In this document: positions 8,756-20,429 of the stretch, in pieces | Layout of the letters: each line of letters starts with the position of its first letter | Numbering within the stretch: position 1 is the first letter of the stretch | Assembly (NCBI RefSeq): GCF_963378095.1 | Contig: NZ_OY726397.1 | Location: forward strand, 2,170,001-2,234,000 | DNA from: Mycolicibacterium sp. MU0053 | GTDB taxonomy: Bacteria > Actinomycetota > Actinomycetes > Mycobacteriales > Mycobacteriaceae | DNA: 64,000 nucleotides | Reading direction: 5' to 3' | Translations under genes and position numbers: made by a program | Notes under the pieces: model-generated | Seen by the model: only the letters and a program-made list of their open reading frames with translations | Told to the model about the DNA's origin: nothing | Databases searched by the model: none

Positions 8756-8758
8756 TGT

Positions 8759-8779
8759 TTTTGTGGAGAGCCTACAAAA
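8759..8779. promoter_or_regulatory. Candidate MabR operator of the FAS-II operon
   Basis: TTTTGT (8759-8764) and ACAAAA (8774-8779) form a perfect 6-bp inverted repeat with a 9-bp spacer, between mabR and fabD. I recall an inverted repeat of these same half-sites being described for MabR upstream of fasII, though with a longer spacer. On the minus strand the fabD-proximal arm falls near the -35 region of the CATAAT promoter. Confidence 0.55.
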
Positions 8780-8820
8780 CGGCACGTGATGCGACGTCAT
8801 CGAGATCAGACCGCGACCTG

Positions 8821-10116
8821 TTACGCCTGCTGGCCGCCGCCGAACGCGTCCATCGCGACCGTGGTGAGGTGCTTCACTGCGCTCTTTGACATGCGTGGAG
8901 GGTGTGACTGGGTGGTCAGCCGACCGACCGTCGCGGCCACCCGTAGCACATACGCGTCCCGCGGCGCGGTCGGATCGCGACCCGTGAAATCGGCGATGCG
9001 CTTCAGACGGTAGCGAACGGTATTTGGATGAACGAACAACTTGCGCGCGCACGCTTCGATCGCACCGCCGGAGTCGAGATAAGCGTCCAATGTCTCGGTC
9101 AACGCCGGACCCGCGTCGGCCAGTGGTCGCATCACGTCGGAGTGCAGCGTGGCGATGGCGGATTGATCGCCCATCAGGGCGCGTTCGGGCAGGAGTTCGC
9201 GCGCCGAGACCGGCCGCGGCGCCGCCGACCAGCCGGCCACCGCCGTCATTCCGGAAATCGCTTCACTGGCACTGTGATACGCGGCGATCAGCGACGGCGC
9301 GGTGGGGCCGACCACGACCGGCCCGGTCGAGAATGCGGTCAACAACTCGGCAAGGAATTTGTCCGTAGGGGACAACGGCCCCGACACGATCGCGACCAGC
9401 CAGGTGCCGTGGATGTCGGTCAGCGCGGCGCGACCGTGCCGCAGGGCGGCCTCGCGGATGTCCTGGCTCGCCACGTCGACCCGATCCTCCGGCGGGGTCC
9501 CCACCACGACCGTGGCCGGCGCGTTGGTGTCCCAGTTCAACGCGGCGGCCCGCGACAGCAAATCCTGGCCGGTGTCGCCGCGCACCACGGCGTCGACGAC
9601 GCTGGCCTCCATCCGGCTGTCCCACGAACCCCGGGCCTCGGCGGCATCGGCATAGGCCTTGGCCGCTGCGAACGCCAGATTGCGGCTGTAGCGCAGGATG
9701 CCGATGGTCAGCGCGATGCGCTGCTCGTCGTTGCGCGCCAGCATCGGCACGACTTCTTCGAAGAACTCCATCGACACCCGCACCATGTCGACGGTCTGCC
9801 GCAGGGCGATGTGCCGGGTCAGGTCCTGAGGCACCAGCGCGAAGGCCTCCGCGGTGTATCCGACGTCGCTGTCCGGGTCGTGCAGCCACTCGGCGAAGTT
9901 GACCACCGCCGTCTGCAGCACCAGTTGCACGCTGGCGCGCTGCGAGGCCTCCAGGCCGGCGAAGAACGGCAACCGCTCCTGCATGGCCTGGGCGGCGTCG
10001 GTTGCGAGCCGGCCGGAGTGCTGCTTGAGCCGGCGGCGCAGCGAGTCCGGCACGTTCTCCAGCAACTCCTGCGGAGAACGTGCCGGCTCGAACGACACCA
10101 CGGATTTGTCGGTCAT
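8821..10116 (-). CDS. mabR: MabR, regulator of the FAS-II operon
   Basis: PucR/CdaR-type regulator of 431 residues. The C-terminal HTH lies at about 365-420 (ACARKLFVHPNTVRYRLKRI), preceded by a GGDEF-like central segment and an N-terminal putative sensor region. The orthologue Rv2242 (MabR) is known to bind the fasII promoter and to respond to long-chain acyl-CoA. Here it lies immediately upstream of fabD on the same strand with a 128-bp gap holding the operators, and 104 bp downstream of aceE. That order links central carbon flux and mycolate synthesis. Confidence 0.9.
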   Translation of the reverse strand: MTDKSVVSFEPARSPQELLENVPDSLRRRLKQHSGRLATDAAQAMQERLPFFAGLEASQRASVQLVLQTAVVNFAEWLHDPDSDVGYTAEAFALVPQDLTRHIALRQTVDMVRVSMEFFEEVVPMLARNDEQRIALTIGILRYSRNLAFAAAKAYADAAEARGSWDSRMEASVVDAVVRGDTGQDLLSRAAALNWDTNAPATVVVGTPPEDRVDVASQDIREAALRHGRAALTDIHGTWLVAIVSGPLSPTDKFLAELLTAFSTGPVVVGPTAPSLIAAYHSASEAISGMTAVAGWSAAPRPVSARELLPERALMGDQSAIATLHSDVMRPLADAGPALTETLDAYLDSGGAIEACARKLFVHPNTVRYRLKRIADFTGRDPTAPRDAYVLRVAATVGRLTTQSHPPRMSKSAVKHLTTVAMDAFGGGQQA

Positions 10117-10220
10117 CCCTAAAACTTACGCCGTTTTTCTGGCGGAAGCTCCAAATTCGGCCGGTTCGACGAGCGGTGTAGTTCCGCGAGGAAGAGGCCG
10201 GGCGGCAATTGAACCGATCA

Positions 10221-13010
<2,790 letters not shown>

Positions 13011-13017
13011 CGCAACA

Positions 13018-13023
13018 CTCCTT
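13018..13023 (-). promoter_or_regulatory. Shine-Dalgarno site fixing the aceE TTG start
   Basis: AAGGAG on the minus strand, 7 nt before TTG at 13010. It is the main sequence argument for a TTG start and against the longer upstream frame. Confidence 0.6.
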
Positions 13024-13146
13024 GATAGGCGACGCGGGGATTTCCCGCATTCCCTCACTATCCTGCCCCCTTTGTGTTGCTCGTCGCATGCGGCCCGTAT
13101 CCACCACCGCACCGCACGAGCGTCCGCAGCCGGTAACGTCACCGCT

Positions 13147-13704
13147 GTGCGGAGGGGAATCAGGCCTGCGGGAACGCTCGTTGCCGGACTTGCCGCGGCC
13201 GGGATGCTCGGGGTGGCCGGGTGCACATCGATCGTCACGGGCGACGCCTCGGTCGACGCCGCCGACGTGCCCGCCTACCGGACATCGGTGTCGGTGTCGC
13301 AGTCGGCGGCCTCGGTGACCTCCAGTGTGCGGGAGTCCCAGCGGCAGGCGTCGGTCACCACGCAGGCCGTCCGCACGGTGTGCGAGACCCTGAGCACCAG
13401 CAGCGCCGAGGCCGTCAAGACGGTCAACGCCTACGTCGCCGCGGTGAACTCGGGGGGCGACATCGCGGCCACCGTCGACCCCGCGCGCGAGGCCCTGAAC
13501 AGCAGCGCAGGCCGGGTTTCGGCCGAGATCAACGACACCCTGCCCGCCGAGTTGCGCGATGCGCTCACGGCCTGGGCGGATGCCTCCCGCGCGGCCGGCG
13601 AGGTGCTGGCCGGCCCGGCCGGTCCCGCGGAGTTCAACTCGGCGATCGACCGGGTGAACACCACCCGAACCCGGGCCTTGAACCTGTGCGACACGGCGTA
13701 CTGA
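13147..13704 (+). CDS. Putative lipoprotein, conserved mycobacterial (Rv2240c-like)
   Basis: Predicted exported lipoprotein of 185 residues. The N-terminus has a short basic start, a hydrophobic core [12 protein letters not shown] and a lipobox ending at C26 (GVAGC). The mature part is Ala/Ser/Thr-rich and predicted helical, with two further cysteines (CETL and LCDTAY) that could pair. No catalytic motif is recognisable. GTG at 13147 is chosen because it directly precedes the signal peptide. It diverges from aceE, the place of Rv2240c in M. tuberculosis; function unknown. Confidence 0.72.
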   Translation: MRRGIRPAGTLVAGLAAAGMLGVAGCTSIVTGDASVDAADVPAYRTSVSVSQSAASVTSSVRESQRQASVTTQAVRTVCETLSTSSAEAVKTVNAYVAAVNSGGDIAATVDPAREALNSSAGRVSAEINDTLPAELRDALTAWADASRAAGEVLAGPAGPAEFNSAIDRVNTTRTRALNLCDTAY

Positions 13705-13816
13705 CGGTGCGATTTCCGACGGTCCCGGTGCGTTGCTCATGACCGGCTTATGCCGCTGTGCGACGATTAGACAATTCGGTCATTAATCACCATCACGGTG
13801 CTAAGGGAGGTCAACG

Positions 13817-14245
13817 GTGGTCGCGGCGGACAGCGCCTCGAACTATGCCCAGAAACTGGGCATTCAAAGAGATCAAGTAGTGCAGGAACTGGGCTGGGAT
13901 GAGGACACCGACGACGACATTCGTGCCGACGTCGAAGATGCCTGCGGCGCTGAACTGCTCGACGAGGACGCTGACGAGGTCATAGATGTCGTGCTGCTGT
14001 GGTGGCGCAACGACGACGGCGATCTGGTGGACGCGTTGATGGACGCCATTACCCCGTTGAGTGACGACGGGGTGATCTGGGTCCTGACACCCAAGACCGG
14101 CAAGCCCGGTCATGTCCAACCAGCAGAGATCGCCGAATCGGCACCCACCGCGGGGCTGATGCAGACCTCGTCGGCCAACCTGGGCGACTGGAGTGCCAGC
14201 AGGTTGGTGCAGCCGAAGTCGAAGGCCGCCGGGCGGCACAGCTGA
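13817..14245 (+). CDS. DUF3052 family protein (Rv2239c-like)
   Basis: Acidic cytosolic protein of 142 residues matching the DUF3052 pattern: ADSASNYAQKLGI and VVQELGWDEDTDDD near the N-terminus, then DEVIDVVLLWWRNDDGDLVDALMDA and GVIWVLTPK. The C-terminus (EIAESAPTAGLMQTSSANL) is also typical. The GTG start is preceded by AGGGAGG. The stop and the ahpE start overlap as TGATG, so the two are translationally coupled. Its biochemical role is unknown; linkage to ahpE hints at a role in oxidative stress. Confidence 0.85.
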   Translation: MVAADSASNYAQKLGIQRDQVVQELGWDEDTDDDIRADVEDACGAELLDEDADEVIDVVLLWWRNDDGDLVDALMDAITPLSDDGVIWVLTPKTGKPGHVQPAEIAESAPTAGLMQTSSANLGDWSASRLVQPKSKAAGRHS

Positions 14246-14703
14246 TGCTGGCCCCAGGCGAGACGGCCCCCGACTTCACCCTGAGAGACCAGCACGGCCA
14301 ACCGGTTTCGTTGGCGGACTACCGGGACGCCAAGAACGTCCTGGTGGTCTTTTTTCCGATGGCTTTCACCGGCATCTGCCAGGGCGAGCTGGACGAGATC
14401 CGCGACAACCTGCCGCGTTACGAGAACGACCAGACCGCGACGGTCGCGATCTCGATCGGCCCGCCGCCCACCCACAAGATCTGGGCACTGAACAGCGGCT
14501 ACCTGTTTCCGGTCCTGTCGGACTTCTGGCCGCACGGCGCGGTCGCGCAGGCCTACGGCGTGTTCAACGAGCACGCCGGTGTGCCCAACCGGGGAACCTT
14601 CCTGGTGGACAAGTCGGGCGTGATCCGGTTCGCCGAATGCAAGGAGCCCGGCGAGGCGCGCGACGAGAAGGTGTGGGCTGCGGCGCTGGCCGCGCTCAAC
14701 TGA
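14245..14703 (+). CDS. ahpE: One-cysteine peroxiredoxin AhpE
   Basis: Thiol peroxidase of 152 residues that reduces hydroperoxides and peroxynitrite. The peroxidatic cysteine is C45 in FFPMAFTGICQGEL, the same number as the M. tuberculosis enzyme; no resolving cysteine of the AhpC type is seen. The thioredoxin-like fold is complete, with GVPNRGTFLVDKSGVIR near the C-terminus. It overlaps the DUF3052 gene by one base, so expression is coupled. It is a different enzyme from AhpC encoded at 46277. Confidence 0.95.
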   Translation: MLAPGETAPDFTLRDQHGQPVSLADYRDAKNVLVVFFPMAFTGICQGELDEIRDNLPRYENDQTATVAISIGPPPTHKIWALNSGYLFPVLSDFWPHGAVAQAYGVFNEHAGVPNRGTFLVDKSGVIRFAECKEPGEARDEKVWAAALAALN

Positions 14704-14756
14704 TCGGGACCGCAATTGGATTCTGGGCCGGGGTTTTCGGTAGCCTGCCACGGCAC

Positions 14757-14831
14757 GGGCGTGTAGCTCAGCGGTAGAGCTCTGGTTTTACACACCAGCG
14801 GTCGTAGGTTCGATCCCTATCGCGCCCACCA
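14757..14831 (+). tRNA. tRNA-Val (anticodon TAC)
   Basis: Complete 75-nt cloverleaf with encoded CCA. The acceptor GGGCGTG pairs with CGCGCCC (one T-G wobble). The D-arm is GCTC/GAGC, the anticodon stem CTGGT/ACCAG encloses the loop TTTACAC with TAC at 14789-14791, and the T-arm GTAGG/CCTAT encloses TTCGATC. It reads GTA and, by wobble, other valine codons. Confidence 0.96.
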
Positions 14832-14987
14832 ACGTATTCCTATGTGCGAGGTCAACTCAGGCCGGAGTGGTGTCAACAGTGCTGACCGGTTCGAGCCCGT
14901 GAGCCCAGCGCTCCCCCCGACCGCATGCAGCGCTTGGTCGATGCGGCGCCGTTCCCGCAGCGACAGGAAGAACGAACCCCGCGGTGC

Positions 14988-16571
14988 TCACCCCAGCTTG
15001 CGCACGGCGACCAGGTGCTGCGGCAACCCGTCCACCCAGCGTTCGACGGCTTGCTCGATGACCAGATCCTGCCCGGTCAGCCGCCGGTGGTGCTGGTGCA
15101 GGTGCTCGCCCCAGGACCGCACCACGAACGTCTCGACGAACGTGTGCTCGCGCTCCGCGCTGCGGTAGAGCCGCCACCGCGCCGCGCCAGTACGTTTACG
15201 GGACCGGCCCATCACGGTCATCGCCGCCAGGAACTCGACCTCATCCGCTGGTTCGACCCGATACTCCGTCATCACCAGGACCGGACCGTCGAGCGGCTCG
15301 GGCTCGAAGACCAACGTCGGCTCCGGCCAATGCGTCGACGGCGTCAGGTCGATGTTGCCGGTCTTGGCGTGCAGCGGCCACCACAGCGCCGACAGTGCGC
15401 AGCAGCCCAGCAGCGCCGCGCTGACCAGCAGGCTGGTGACGGTCGACGTCGCACCGGCGAGCAACCCCCACCACAATGACCCCAACGCTTGGCCGCCCAT
15501 GAAGATCATCAGATACACCGACAGTCCGCGGGCGCGCACCCAACCCGGCAGGCTCAGCTGCATCGACGCGTTGAGCGTCGCCAGGCACAGCAGCCAGGCG
15601 GCACCGCCCATCACCAGTGCCACCATCACCACGGCGAAGACGGGTACCAACGCCAGCACCACCGTGGCGGCGGCGAACCCGACGGCGGCGATGATCAACA
15701 GCGGGTTCTCGTCGAACCGGAATCGCAAGCGGGACAACCCAACGGCACCGAGCACCGCACCCAGGCCGAGCGCCCCCAACAGCAATCCGTAACCCGACGA
15801 GGACAACCCCAGTTGGCGACTGGCGACCACCGGCAGCAAACCCCACAGTGCGCTGGCAGGGGCGATGAACAACGCGGTCCGCAGCAGGATCCGTCGCACG
15901 ATCGGTGAACTGCGGATGAACCGCGCACCGGCACCGAGCGCAGACAGCGCGCGCTCGGCGGGAAAATCCCGCTGCGGGGCGGCGGGCCGCCACATGATCA
16001 ACACGGCGACGATGCCCACGAACGATACGGCGTTGAGCGCGAACACCACCGTCGGACCGGACAGCGACACCAGCGCCCCGGCAATCGCCGGCCCGATCGA
16101 GCGTGCCGCGTTCAAGCTCATGCTGCCCAGCGCGGCCGCCGCCGGGATCTGTTCGGGGGGAACGAGATCGGGTTGGATGGCCTGCCAGGCCGGCCCGGTC
16201 AGCGCCGTACCGCAGCCGATCACGAACAGCAGCAGCAACAGCACCGTCGGGGTGGTCAACCCCGCGCCGGTCAGTATCGCCAGTAGAGTCACGGCTGCCG
16301 CCATCGCGCCCTGGGTGGCAAGAAGCAGTCGCCGACGGTCGACGAGGTCGGCCAGCACTCCCGCCGGTAGGGCCAGCAGCATCACCGGCAGCGCGGTGGC
16401 GGTTTGTACCAGCGGCACCAGTACCGCCGCCTGCGGATCGTCGACGAGCATCCATTGCGCGCCCACCGTCTGCATCCATGTGCCCAGGAACGAGACGAAC
16501 TGCGCGATCCACAACGCCCGGAAGACCCGCGACCGCAGTGGCGCCCACGTCGACATTCGCGCCGTGGTCAT
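14988..16571 (-). CDS. MFS exporter with C-terminal monooxygenase-like domain
   Basis: Inner-membrane transporter of 527 residues in the MFS_3 (EntS-like) group. About 12 hydrophobic helices fill residues 15-405, with the loop motif LADLVDRRRLLLATQG after helix 2. Residues from about 430 form a soluble tail (VLVMTEYRVEPADEVEFLAAM) resembling antibiotic-biosynthesis monooxygenase folds, common in this transporter group. Relatives export siderophores or drugs; the substrate here is unknown. It runs convergently with tRNA-Val. The same frame continues protein-like for about 57 codons after the stop, which may be a lost C-terminal extension. Confidence 0.85.
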   Translation of the reverse strand: MTTARMSTWAPLRSRVFRALWIAQFVSFLGTWMQTVGAQWMLVDDPQAAVLVPLVQTATALPVMLLALPAGVLADLVDRRRLLLATQGAMAAAVTLLAILTGAGLTTPTVLLLLLFVIGCGTALTGPAWQAIQPDLVPPEQIPAAAALGSMSLNAARSIGPAIAGALVSLSGPTVVFALNAVSFVGIVAVLIMWRPAAPQRDFPAERALSALGAGARFIRSSPIVRRILLRTALFIAPASALWGLLPVVASRQLGLSSSGYGLLLGALGLGAVLGAVGLSRLRFRFDENPLLIIAAVGFAAATVVLALVPVFAVVMVALVMGGAAWLLCLATLNASMQLSLPGWVRARGLSVYLMIFMGGQALGSLWWGLLAGATSTVTSLLVSAALLGCCALSALWWPLHAKTGNIDLTPSTHWPEPTLVFEPEPLDGPVLVMTEYRVEPADEVEFLAAMTVMGRSRKRTGAARWRLYRSAEREHTFVETFVVRSWGEHLHQHHRRLTGQDLVIEQAVERWVDGLPQHLVAVRKLG

Positions 16572-16679
16572 GTCCTACCGCCACATAGCCTCACCGGGTC
16601 AATGTATCGACGTCGGGCCCGTCGGGATGGCGTAGGGCGAACCCGCTTCAACCCTGGATACCCGGCAATCAAGAAACAA

Positions 16680-16781
16680 GTGAGTGCTGTCGGCCCGTTC
16701 ACCGACGGCTCCGGTACGACCGTGAAGTCCGGTCGCTACCTGCGTGCCGGCGCCGATCAACTCGTCAAGGCCGCCGGGTAG
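16680..16781 (+). CDS. Possible small protein of 33 residues
   Basis: Short frame starting GTG at 16680 and ending SGRYLRAGADQLVKAAG. Its third positions are about 80% G or C, as expected for a real gene in this genome, whereas the in-frame stretch upstream (to an ATG at 16602) is less biased. The C-terminus reads like genuine protein, but no family was recognised and no clear ribosome site is visible. It could be a remnant of a larger gene. It converges on the SOUL-type gene with a 7-bp gap, in an otherwise empty 217-bp interval. Confidence 0.3.
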   Translation: MSAVGPFTDGSGTTVKSGRYLRAGADQLVKAAG

Positions 16782-16788
16782 GGCGAAA

Positions 16789-17412
16789 CTACGCGACGAT
16801 CGGCACCGCGACCTCATTGCGCCGCCGCCACGGGATGGTCCACGGCGGGTCGTAGAACCAGGCGACGACTTCGCCGTCGGACTCGATTCCGCTGTCCTGC
16901 AACACCTTGAACAGCTCCGCCGCCTGCCGGGTGACCGCCAAGGGACTGCGGTCGCCGGTGAAGCGCAGGACCGCGAACGTCTCGGGCGGCACCTCGACCA
17001 GGCGCACCTCGTCGTCGTTGGGCACCGGCAGGGTTTGCAGCGACCACTTGGCCGGCATGTAGAACCGGATCACCGATCCGCCGTGCGGTCCGGGCAGTTG
17101 GGCGACGGGCGCCGTCATCGCGATCTTGTCGCTGGACTGGGCCACCGGGGCGGTCATGGCGATCGAGGCCCGGCGGTTGTTGGCACCGAAGATGTAGCCG
17201 GCCAGCCGGCGAAAGCCGGTGCTGCGGGCCTGTTCGTCGTCGCCGAAAACCGTGGTCTCGGCCGCGAGGCGGGGACCGTACCGGCGGATCTCGACAGCCT
17301 CGGACAGCGGTTCGGACAGATACATCGGCTCCTCGGTGCCGATGCGGATACCGACGATGCCGCCGAGGCCCTCGGCCACCTGGGCGATGCCGGAGACGAT
17401 GCGCGTGATCAT
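16789..17412 (-). CDS. SOUL-family heme-binding protein
   Basis: 207-residue protein of the SOUL/HBP family. Family features are the N-terminal YEVRRYGPRLAAETTV-type segment (here EIRRYGPRLAAETTV), GFRRLAGYIFGANN, IAMTAPV, VIRFYMPAKW and ETFAVLRFTGD. IAMTAPVAQ occurs twice close together (about 84-92 and 96-104), a small internal duplication or family repeat. No export signal is evident. Relatives bind heme or tetrapyrroles; the bacterial function is poorly defined. It precedes a run of minus-strand genes but is separated from the amidohydrolase by 27 bp. Confidence 0.87.
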   Translation of the reverse strand: MITRIVSGIAQVAEGLGGIVGIRIGTEEPMYLSEPLSEAVEIRRYGPRLAAETTVFGDDEQARSTGFRRLAGYIFGANNRRASIAMTAPVAQSSDKIAMTAPVAQLPGPHGGSVIRFYMPAKWSLQTLPVPNDDEVRLVEVPPETFAVLRFTGDRSPLAVTRQAAELFKVLQDSGIESDGEVVAWFYDPPWTIPWRRRNEVAVPIVA

Positions 17413-17439
17413 GGCACCGGTGTACCCACTGGCGAGGCC

Positions 17440-19152
17440 TCAGCAACACCCACCGGCGTGCCGGCGCTGCGCGAGATGGGCATGGTCGGTGTTGTCGCCG
17501 GCCCCGACCGCGGCCAGGAACTCGTCGAGGTCGACCCGCCGACCGCCCAGCCAGGTCCCGGCGACCCGCACCGTGTCGATCAGCTCCTCCGGTGCCACCG
17601 TCCACGGATCGGCCGTCAGCTCCGTGAAGTCGGCGAGCTTGCCGACTCTGATCGATCCGACGAGATGTTCGCGGCGCAGCGTCCGCGCGGCGTCGACGGT
17701 CTGCGCGCGCCACGCCTGCTCGAGGGAGATGGCCTGATTGGCGCCATACACCCCGCCCGCGCGGGTGCGACGCGTCACCGCGGTCGCGATGTTCATGATC
17801 GGCGCCGGCGGCGAGACCGAGCCGTCGTTGTGCAGCGAGACGCAGGCACCCGAGGCGACGGCGTCCGCGAAGGCCGCCCACTGCTCGCCGCGCGCGGGCT
17901 CGAACATCTGCCCGGCCAGCAGGTCGCCCCAGTAGTAGTACTGGAACGGGGCCATCGACACGTGCACGCCGAGCCGGGCCGCGCGGTCGAAGTGCGCGCG
18001 GGTGCCCGCACCGGCGTGCTCGAGCCGCCACCGGTGGTCACTACCGAGTAGGCGGTGCCGGGTCAACGCGTCCTCGTAGGCGTCCAGTGCCAGATCCAGG
18101 GCCAGGTCACCGTTGGCGTGAAAGGCCATCTGCCAGCCGGCCGGTGCCGCCACGTCGAGGATCGCGCCGAGTTGGTCGCGGTTGTAGTTCATGGATCCCG
18201 CGCCGCCGGCGGTCGCCGGGTCGATGCCCGCAGTGCGGGTCGCGGGCGTATCGAGGTAGGGGAACGAGATCGCGATGTTGCCGACCCACGGCGAACCGTC
18301 GGTCCACAACTTGACCCCGGCCTTGGTCAGCATTTCCTCGCCGGCGGCGAAACTCGCCGGCTCGGCGTAGGTTTCGGTGAGCGACATCTCCCACATGCTC
18401 ACCCGCAGCGGGCACGACGGCGCCGCGGCCAGCGCCTCGTAGCCGGCGGCGAACTTCGGGTCATAGGTCATGTCCGAGGCGGAGGTGTAGCCGCCGCGCG
18501 ACATCAGCGCGTAGTAGCTCGCGCCCGAGAGCAGCGGATCGCCCATCTGTGCCAGCAGCGGCCCGGTCACCGCGGTGAGCACCGGTAACTCGAAGCCCTG
18601 CCCGTTCAGTGCGCCGTCGGGGTTGCGTCCGTAGTGCGCGGCCGTCGGGTCGTGCGGCGGCGCGCTGTCCCAGCCGTACTGGCGCATCAGCGCGGAGTTG
18701 AAATACACGCCGTGCCCGGAGTTGTCGGTGACGACGGCGACCCGGTCGCCGAAGATGCGGTCCAGCTCATCGGCGTTGGGGGCCGGGTGGCCGTGCAGCA
18801 GCGCGTCGTAGCCGGCGAACCACAGCGGGGTGTCGGGGGCGGTGTCGGCGATCGCGGCGGCGAACGCCGCCTGGACACCCGCCCAGGTCGGCACATCCCA
18901 CGGTGCGATCGAACGCGCCGGCGCCTGCGTTGCCACCCCGCTGATCAGCGGATGGCTGTGCGGCTCAACGAATCCCGGTGCCAGGACCGCGGCGCCGGTG
19001 TCGATGACGGCCGCGTCGGGCAGGGCCGCGGCGCACTCGGCCAGGGTGCCGACGGCGACGATGCGGCCCTCGCGCACCGCGACGGCATCGGCGCGGGGGC
19101 GCTCCTCGTCCATCGTGAGCACCGAGGCGGCGGTCAGGATCGCGTCGTCCAT
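17440..19152 (-). CDS. YtcJ-like metal-dependent amidohydrolase
   Basis: 570-residue enzyme of the amidohydrolase superfamily 3 (YtcJ/NfdA type). The metal-binding HxH motif is PHSHPL at about 65-70. Later metal/substrate segments are AFHANGDLALD, RLEHAG and SLHNDGSVSP, and GSIRVGKLADF is the composite-domain return typical of the family. Members hydrolyse formamides or other C-N bonds; the substrate cannot be told from sequence. The C-terminus carries an odd tail, RRHAGGCC, with two terminal cysteines. It lies 12 bp after the VOC gene and is probably co-transcribed with it. Confidence 0.85.
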   Translation of the reverse strand: MDDAILTAASVLTMDEERPRADAVAVREGRIVAVGTLAECAAALPDAAVIDTGAAVLAPGFVEPHSHPLISGVATQAPARSIAPWDVPTWAGVQAAFAAAIADTAPDTPLWFAGYDALLHGHPAPNADELDRIFGDRVAVVTDNSGHGVYFNSALMRQYGWDSAPPHDPTAAHYGRNPDGALNGQGFELPVLTAVTGPLLAQMGDPLLSGASYYALMSRGGYTSASDMTYDPKFAAGYEALAAAPSCPLRVSMWEMSLTETYAEPASFAAGEEMLTKAGVKLWTDGSPWVGNIAISFPYLDTPATRTAGIDPATAGGAGSMNYNRDQLGAILDVAAPAGWQMAFHANGDLALDLALDAYEDALTRHRLLGSDHRWRLEHAGAGTRAHFDRAARLGVHVSMAPFQYYYWGDLLAGQMFEPARGEQWAAFADAVASGACVSLHNDGSVSPPAPIMNIATAVTRRTRAGGVYGANQAISLEQAWRAQTVDAARTLRREHLVGSIRVGKLADFTELTADPWTVAPEELIDTVRVAGTWLGGRRVDLDEFLAAVGAGDNTDHAHLAQRRHAGGCC

Positions 19153-19164
19153 GACGCCAGTGTG

Positions 19165-19560
19165 TCAGCCCGGCGGCGCGAAGAGCTCCAAAGCGATGCC
19201 ATCGGGATCGCGGAAACTCAGCCCCGAGCCGTAATGCGCGTCGACGATGCCGCCGTGCGCCACCCCGAGTTCGTCGAGGCGCGACGCCCAGGTCTGCAGT
19301 TCTGCCCGCGATGCGACCCCGAACCCGATGTGGTCGAGGCCGACCCGAAACTCGCTGAACTTCTCCTCGACCGGGGCGGCGCCGTGCTGATGGATGCCGA
19401 ACAGGGTCCCGCCGTCCAGCGCCCAGACCACGTGGTGGAAGCCGCCCTCGGTGTCCTCGTCGAGCGCGGGCTCGGCCTCGAACAGGGCGCGGTACCACGG
19501 GACGCTGACGGACAGGTCGCGAACGGTCACAGCGACGTGGGCGATCGTGGGAAATGCCAT
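19165..19560 (-). CDS. VOC (glyoxalase/dioxygenase fold) protein
   Basis: 131-residue metalloenzyme-fold protein with two beta-alpha-beta-beta-beta modules. Candidate metal ligands are H8 (IAHVAVTVRDL), H76 (GLDHIGFGV) and E125 (GIALELFAP). The ATG at 19560 has AGGAGG 6 nt upstream, so the longer upstream frame can be rejected. It is flanked by an amidohydrolase and a DUF2236 gene on the same strand with gaps of about 12 bp, indicating one operon. Function unknown; it may act in a catabolic or detoxification pathway with its neighbours. Confidence 0.86.
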   Translation of the reverse strand: MAFPTIAHVAVTVRDLSVSVPWYRALFEAEPALDEDTEGGFHHVVWALDGGTLFGIHQHGAAPVEEKFSEFRVGLDHIGFGVASRAELQTWASRLDELGVAHGGIVDAHYGSGLSFRDPDGIALELFAPPG

Positions 19561-19571
19561 GAGAACTCCTC

Positions 19572-20393
19572 CTAGACGATCCGCTGGCCGCGGCGGGCCC
19601 GGGCCCGCATGTCCCAGAGATAGAGCTCGTAGCCCAGGATCCAGGCCCGGTGCGGGATCAGCCGGTCGGCCAGCCGCAGCGCCGCCAACAGCCACTCGAA
19701 TCGGCGTTGCGCCGCCGATCCCCAGGACAGTCGCATCATCGCGCGGAACTCCGGCGGCAGGAATCCCGTCGTGGCGAACAGGTTGAACCGGCCCGCGGTG
19801 GCGCGCACCGGCCACGGCAGGAACGCCATCGAGGCCACCCCACGCAGATGTTCGCGCACCGGTGGGTCGATGTTCAGCTCGTCCAGGCTGCGCTTCCAGT
19901 ACTCGTCGAAGGCCAGCCGGTCGGCGGGCCACATGTCCGCGCGCACCTGCAGCGTGGTGCCCAGCCGGCGGGCGTCCTGATAGACCGCGTCGGCCGCCTC
20001 GTCGTCGAGGGGCCCGTACAGAAACTCGTGCTGGTCGATGTAATAGCGATACAGACACGCCGCCACCCACAGCTGTAGTTTGGGGTCAAAAGCGTTGTAG
20101 CGCACCGGAGATGACGTCGTCGAGCGGACCTGCGCGTGCGCGGTGTCCACGGCGTCGCGGATCAGTTTCCGGTCGTCCTCGGTGCCCATGGTCGCGACCG
20201 CCAGGTAGGTGCCGGTGGTGCGGGCGCGTTTGAACGGGTGCTTGTAGACGTTGCCGCTGTCCACCGGGCTCTCCAGGACGCCGTAGCCGACACCCGGCAG
20301 CGCCAGCTGCATGATCACGTTGGCCGCCGGCAGCAGCGCCGCTGCCGGGTTGAGCAGGTCGACGACCCGCGTCGGCCGCTGCACTGGGCTCAT
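19572..20393 (-). CDS. DUF2236 / latex-clearing-like oxygenase-fold protein (Rv2237-like)
   Basis: 273-residue helical protein of the DUF2236 (oxygenase MpaB family). The diagnostic segments are [62 protein letters not shown] and [13 protein letters not shown]. The family binds heme b through conserved histidines and arginines; activity here is unproven. ATG at 20393 was chosen because it lies just before [16 protein letters not shown] and leaves a 36-bp divergent gap to cobD. It is the promoter-proximal gene of a minus-strand set with the VOC and amidohydrolase genes. Confidence 0.82.
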   Translation of the reverse strand: MSPVQRPTRVVDLLNPAAALLPAANVIMQLALPGVGYGVLESPVDSGNVYKHPFKRARTTGTYLAVATMGTEDDRKLIRDAVDTAHAQVRSTTSSPVRYNAFDPKLQLWVAACLYRYYIDQHEFLYGPLDDEAADAVYQDARRLGTTLQVRADMWPADRLAFDEYWKRSLDELNIDPPVREHLRGVASMAFLPWPVRATAGRFNLFATTGFLPPEFRAMMRLSWGSAAQRRFEWLLAALRLADRLIPHRAWILGYELYLWDMRARARRGQRIV

Positions 20394-20429
20394 GCCATCG
20401 AGTAGACCACCTATGAGACGCTGCTGAGG

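Noticed and set aside
13011..13238. 76-residue N-terminal extension of AceE
   Set aside because: It overlaps the divergent lipoprotein gene and has no similarity to the known N-terminus; the TTG at 13010 has a good ribosome site.
14832..14987. Separate gene between tRNA-Val and the MFS gene
   Set aside because: No start codon with a ribosome site on either strand, and only 156 bp; the open stretch is in the MFS frame, so it is listed as an observation only.
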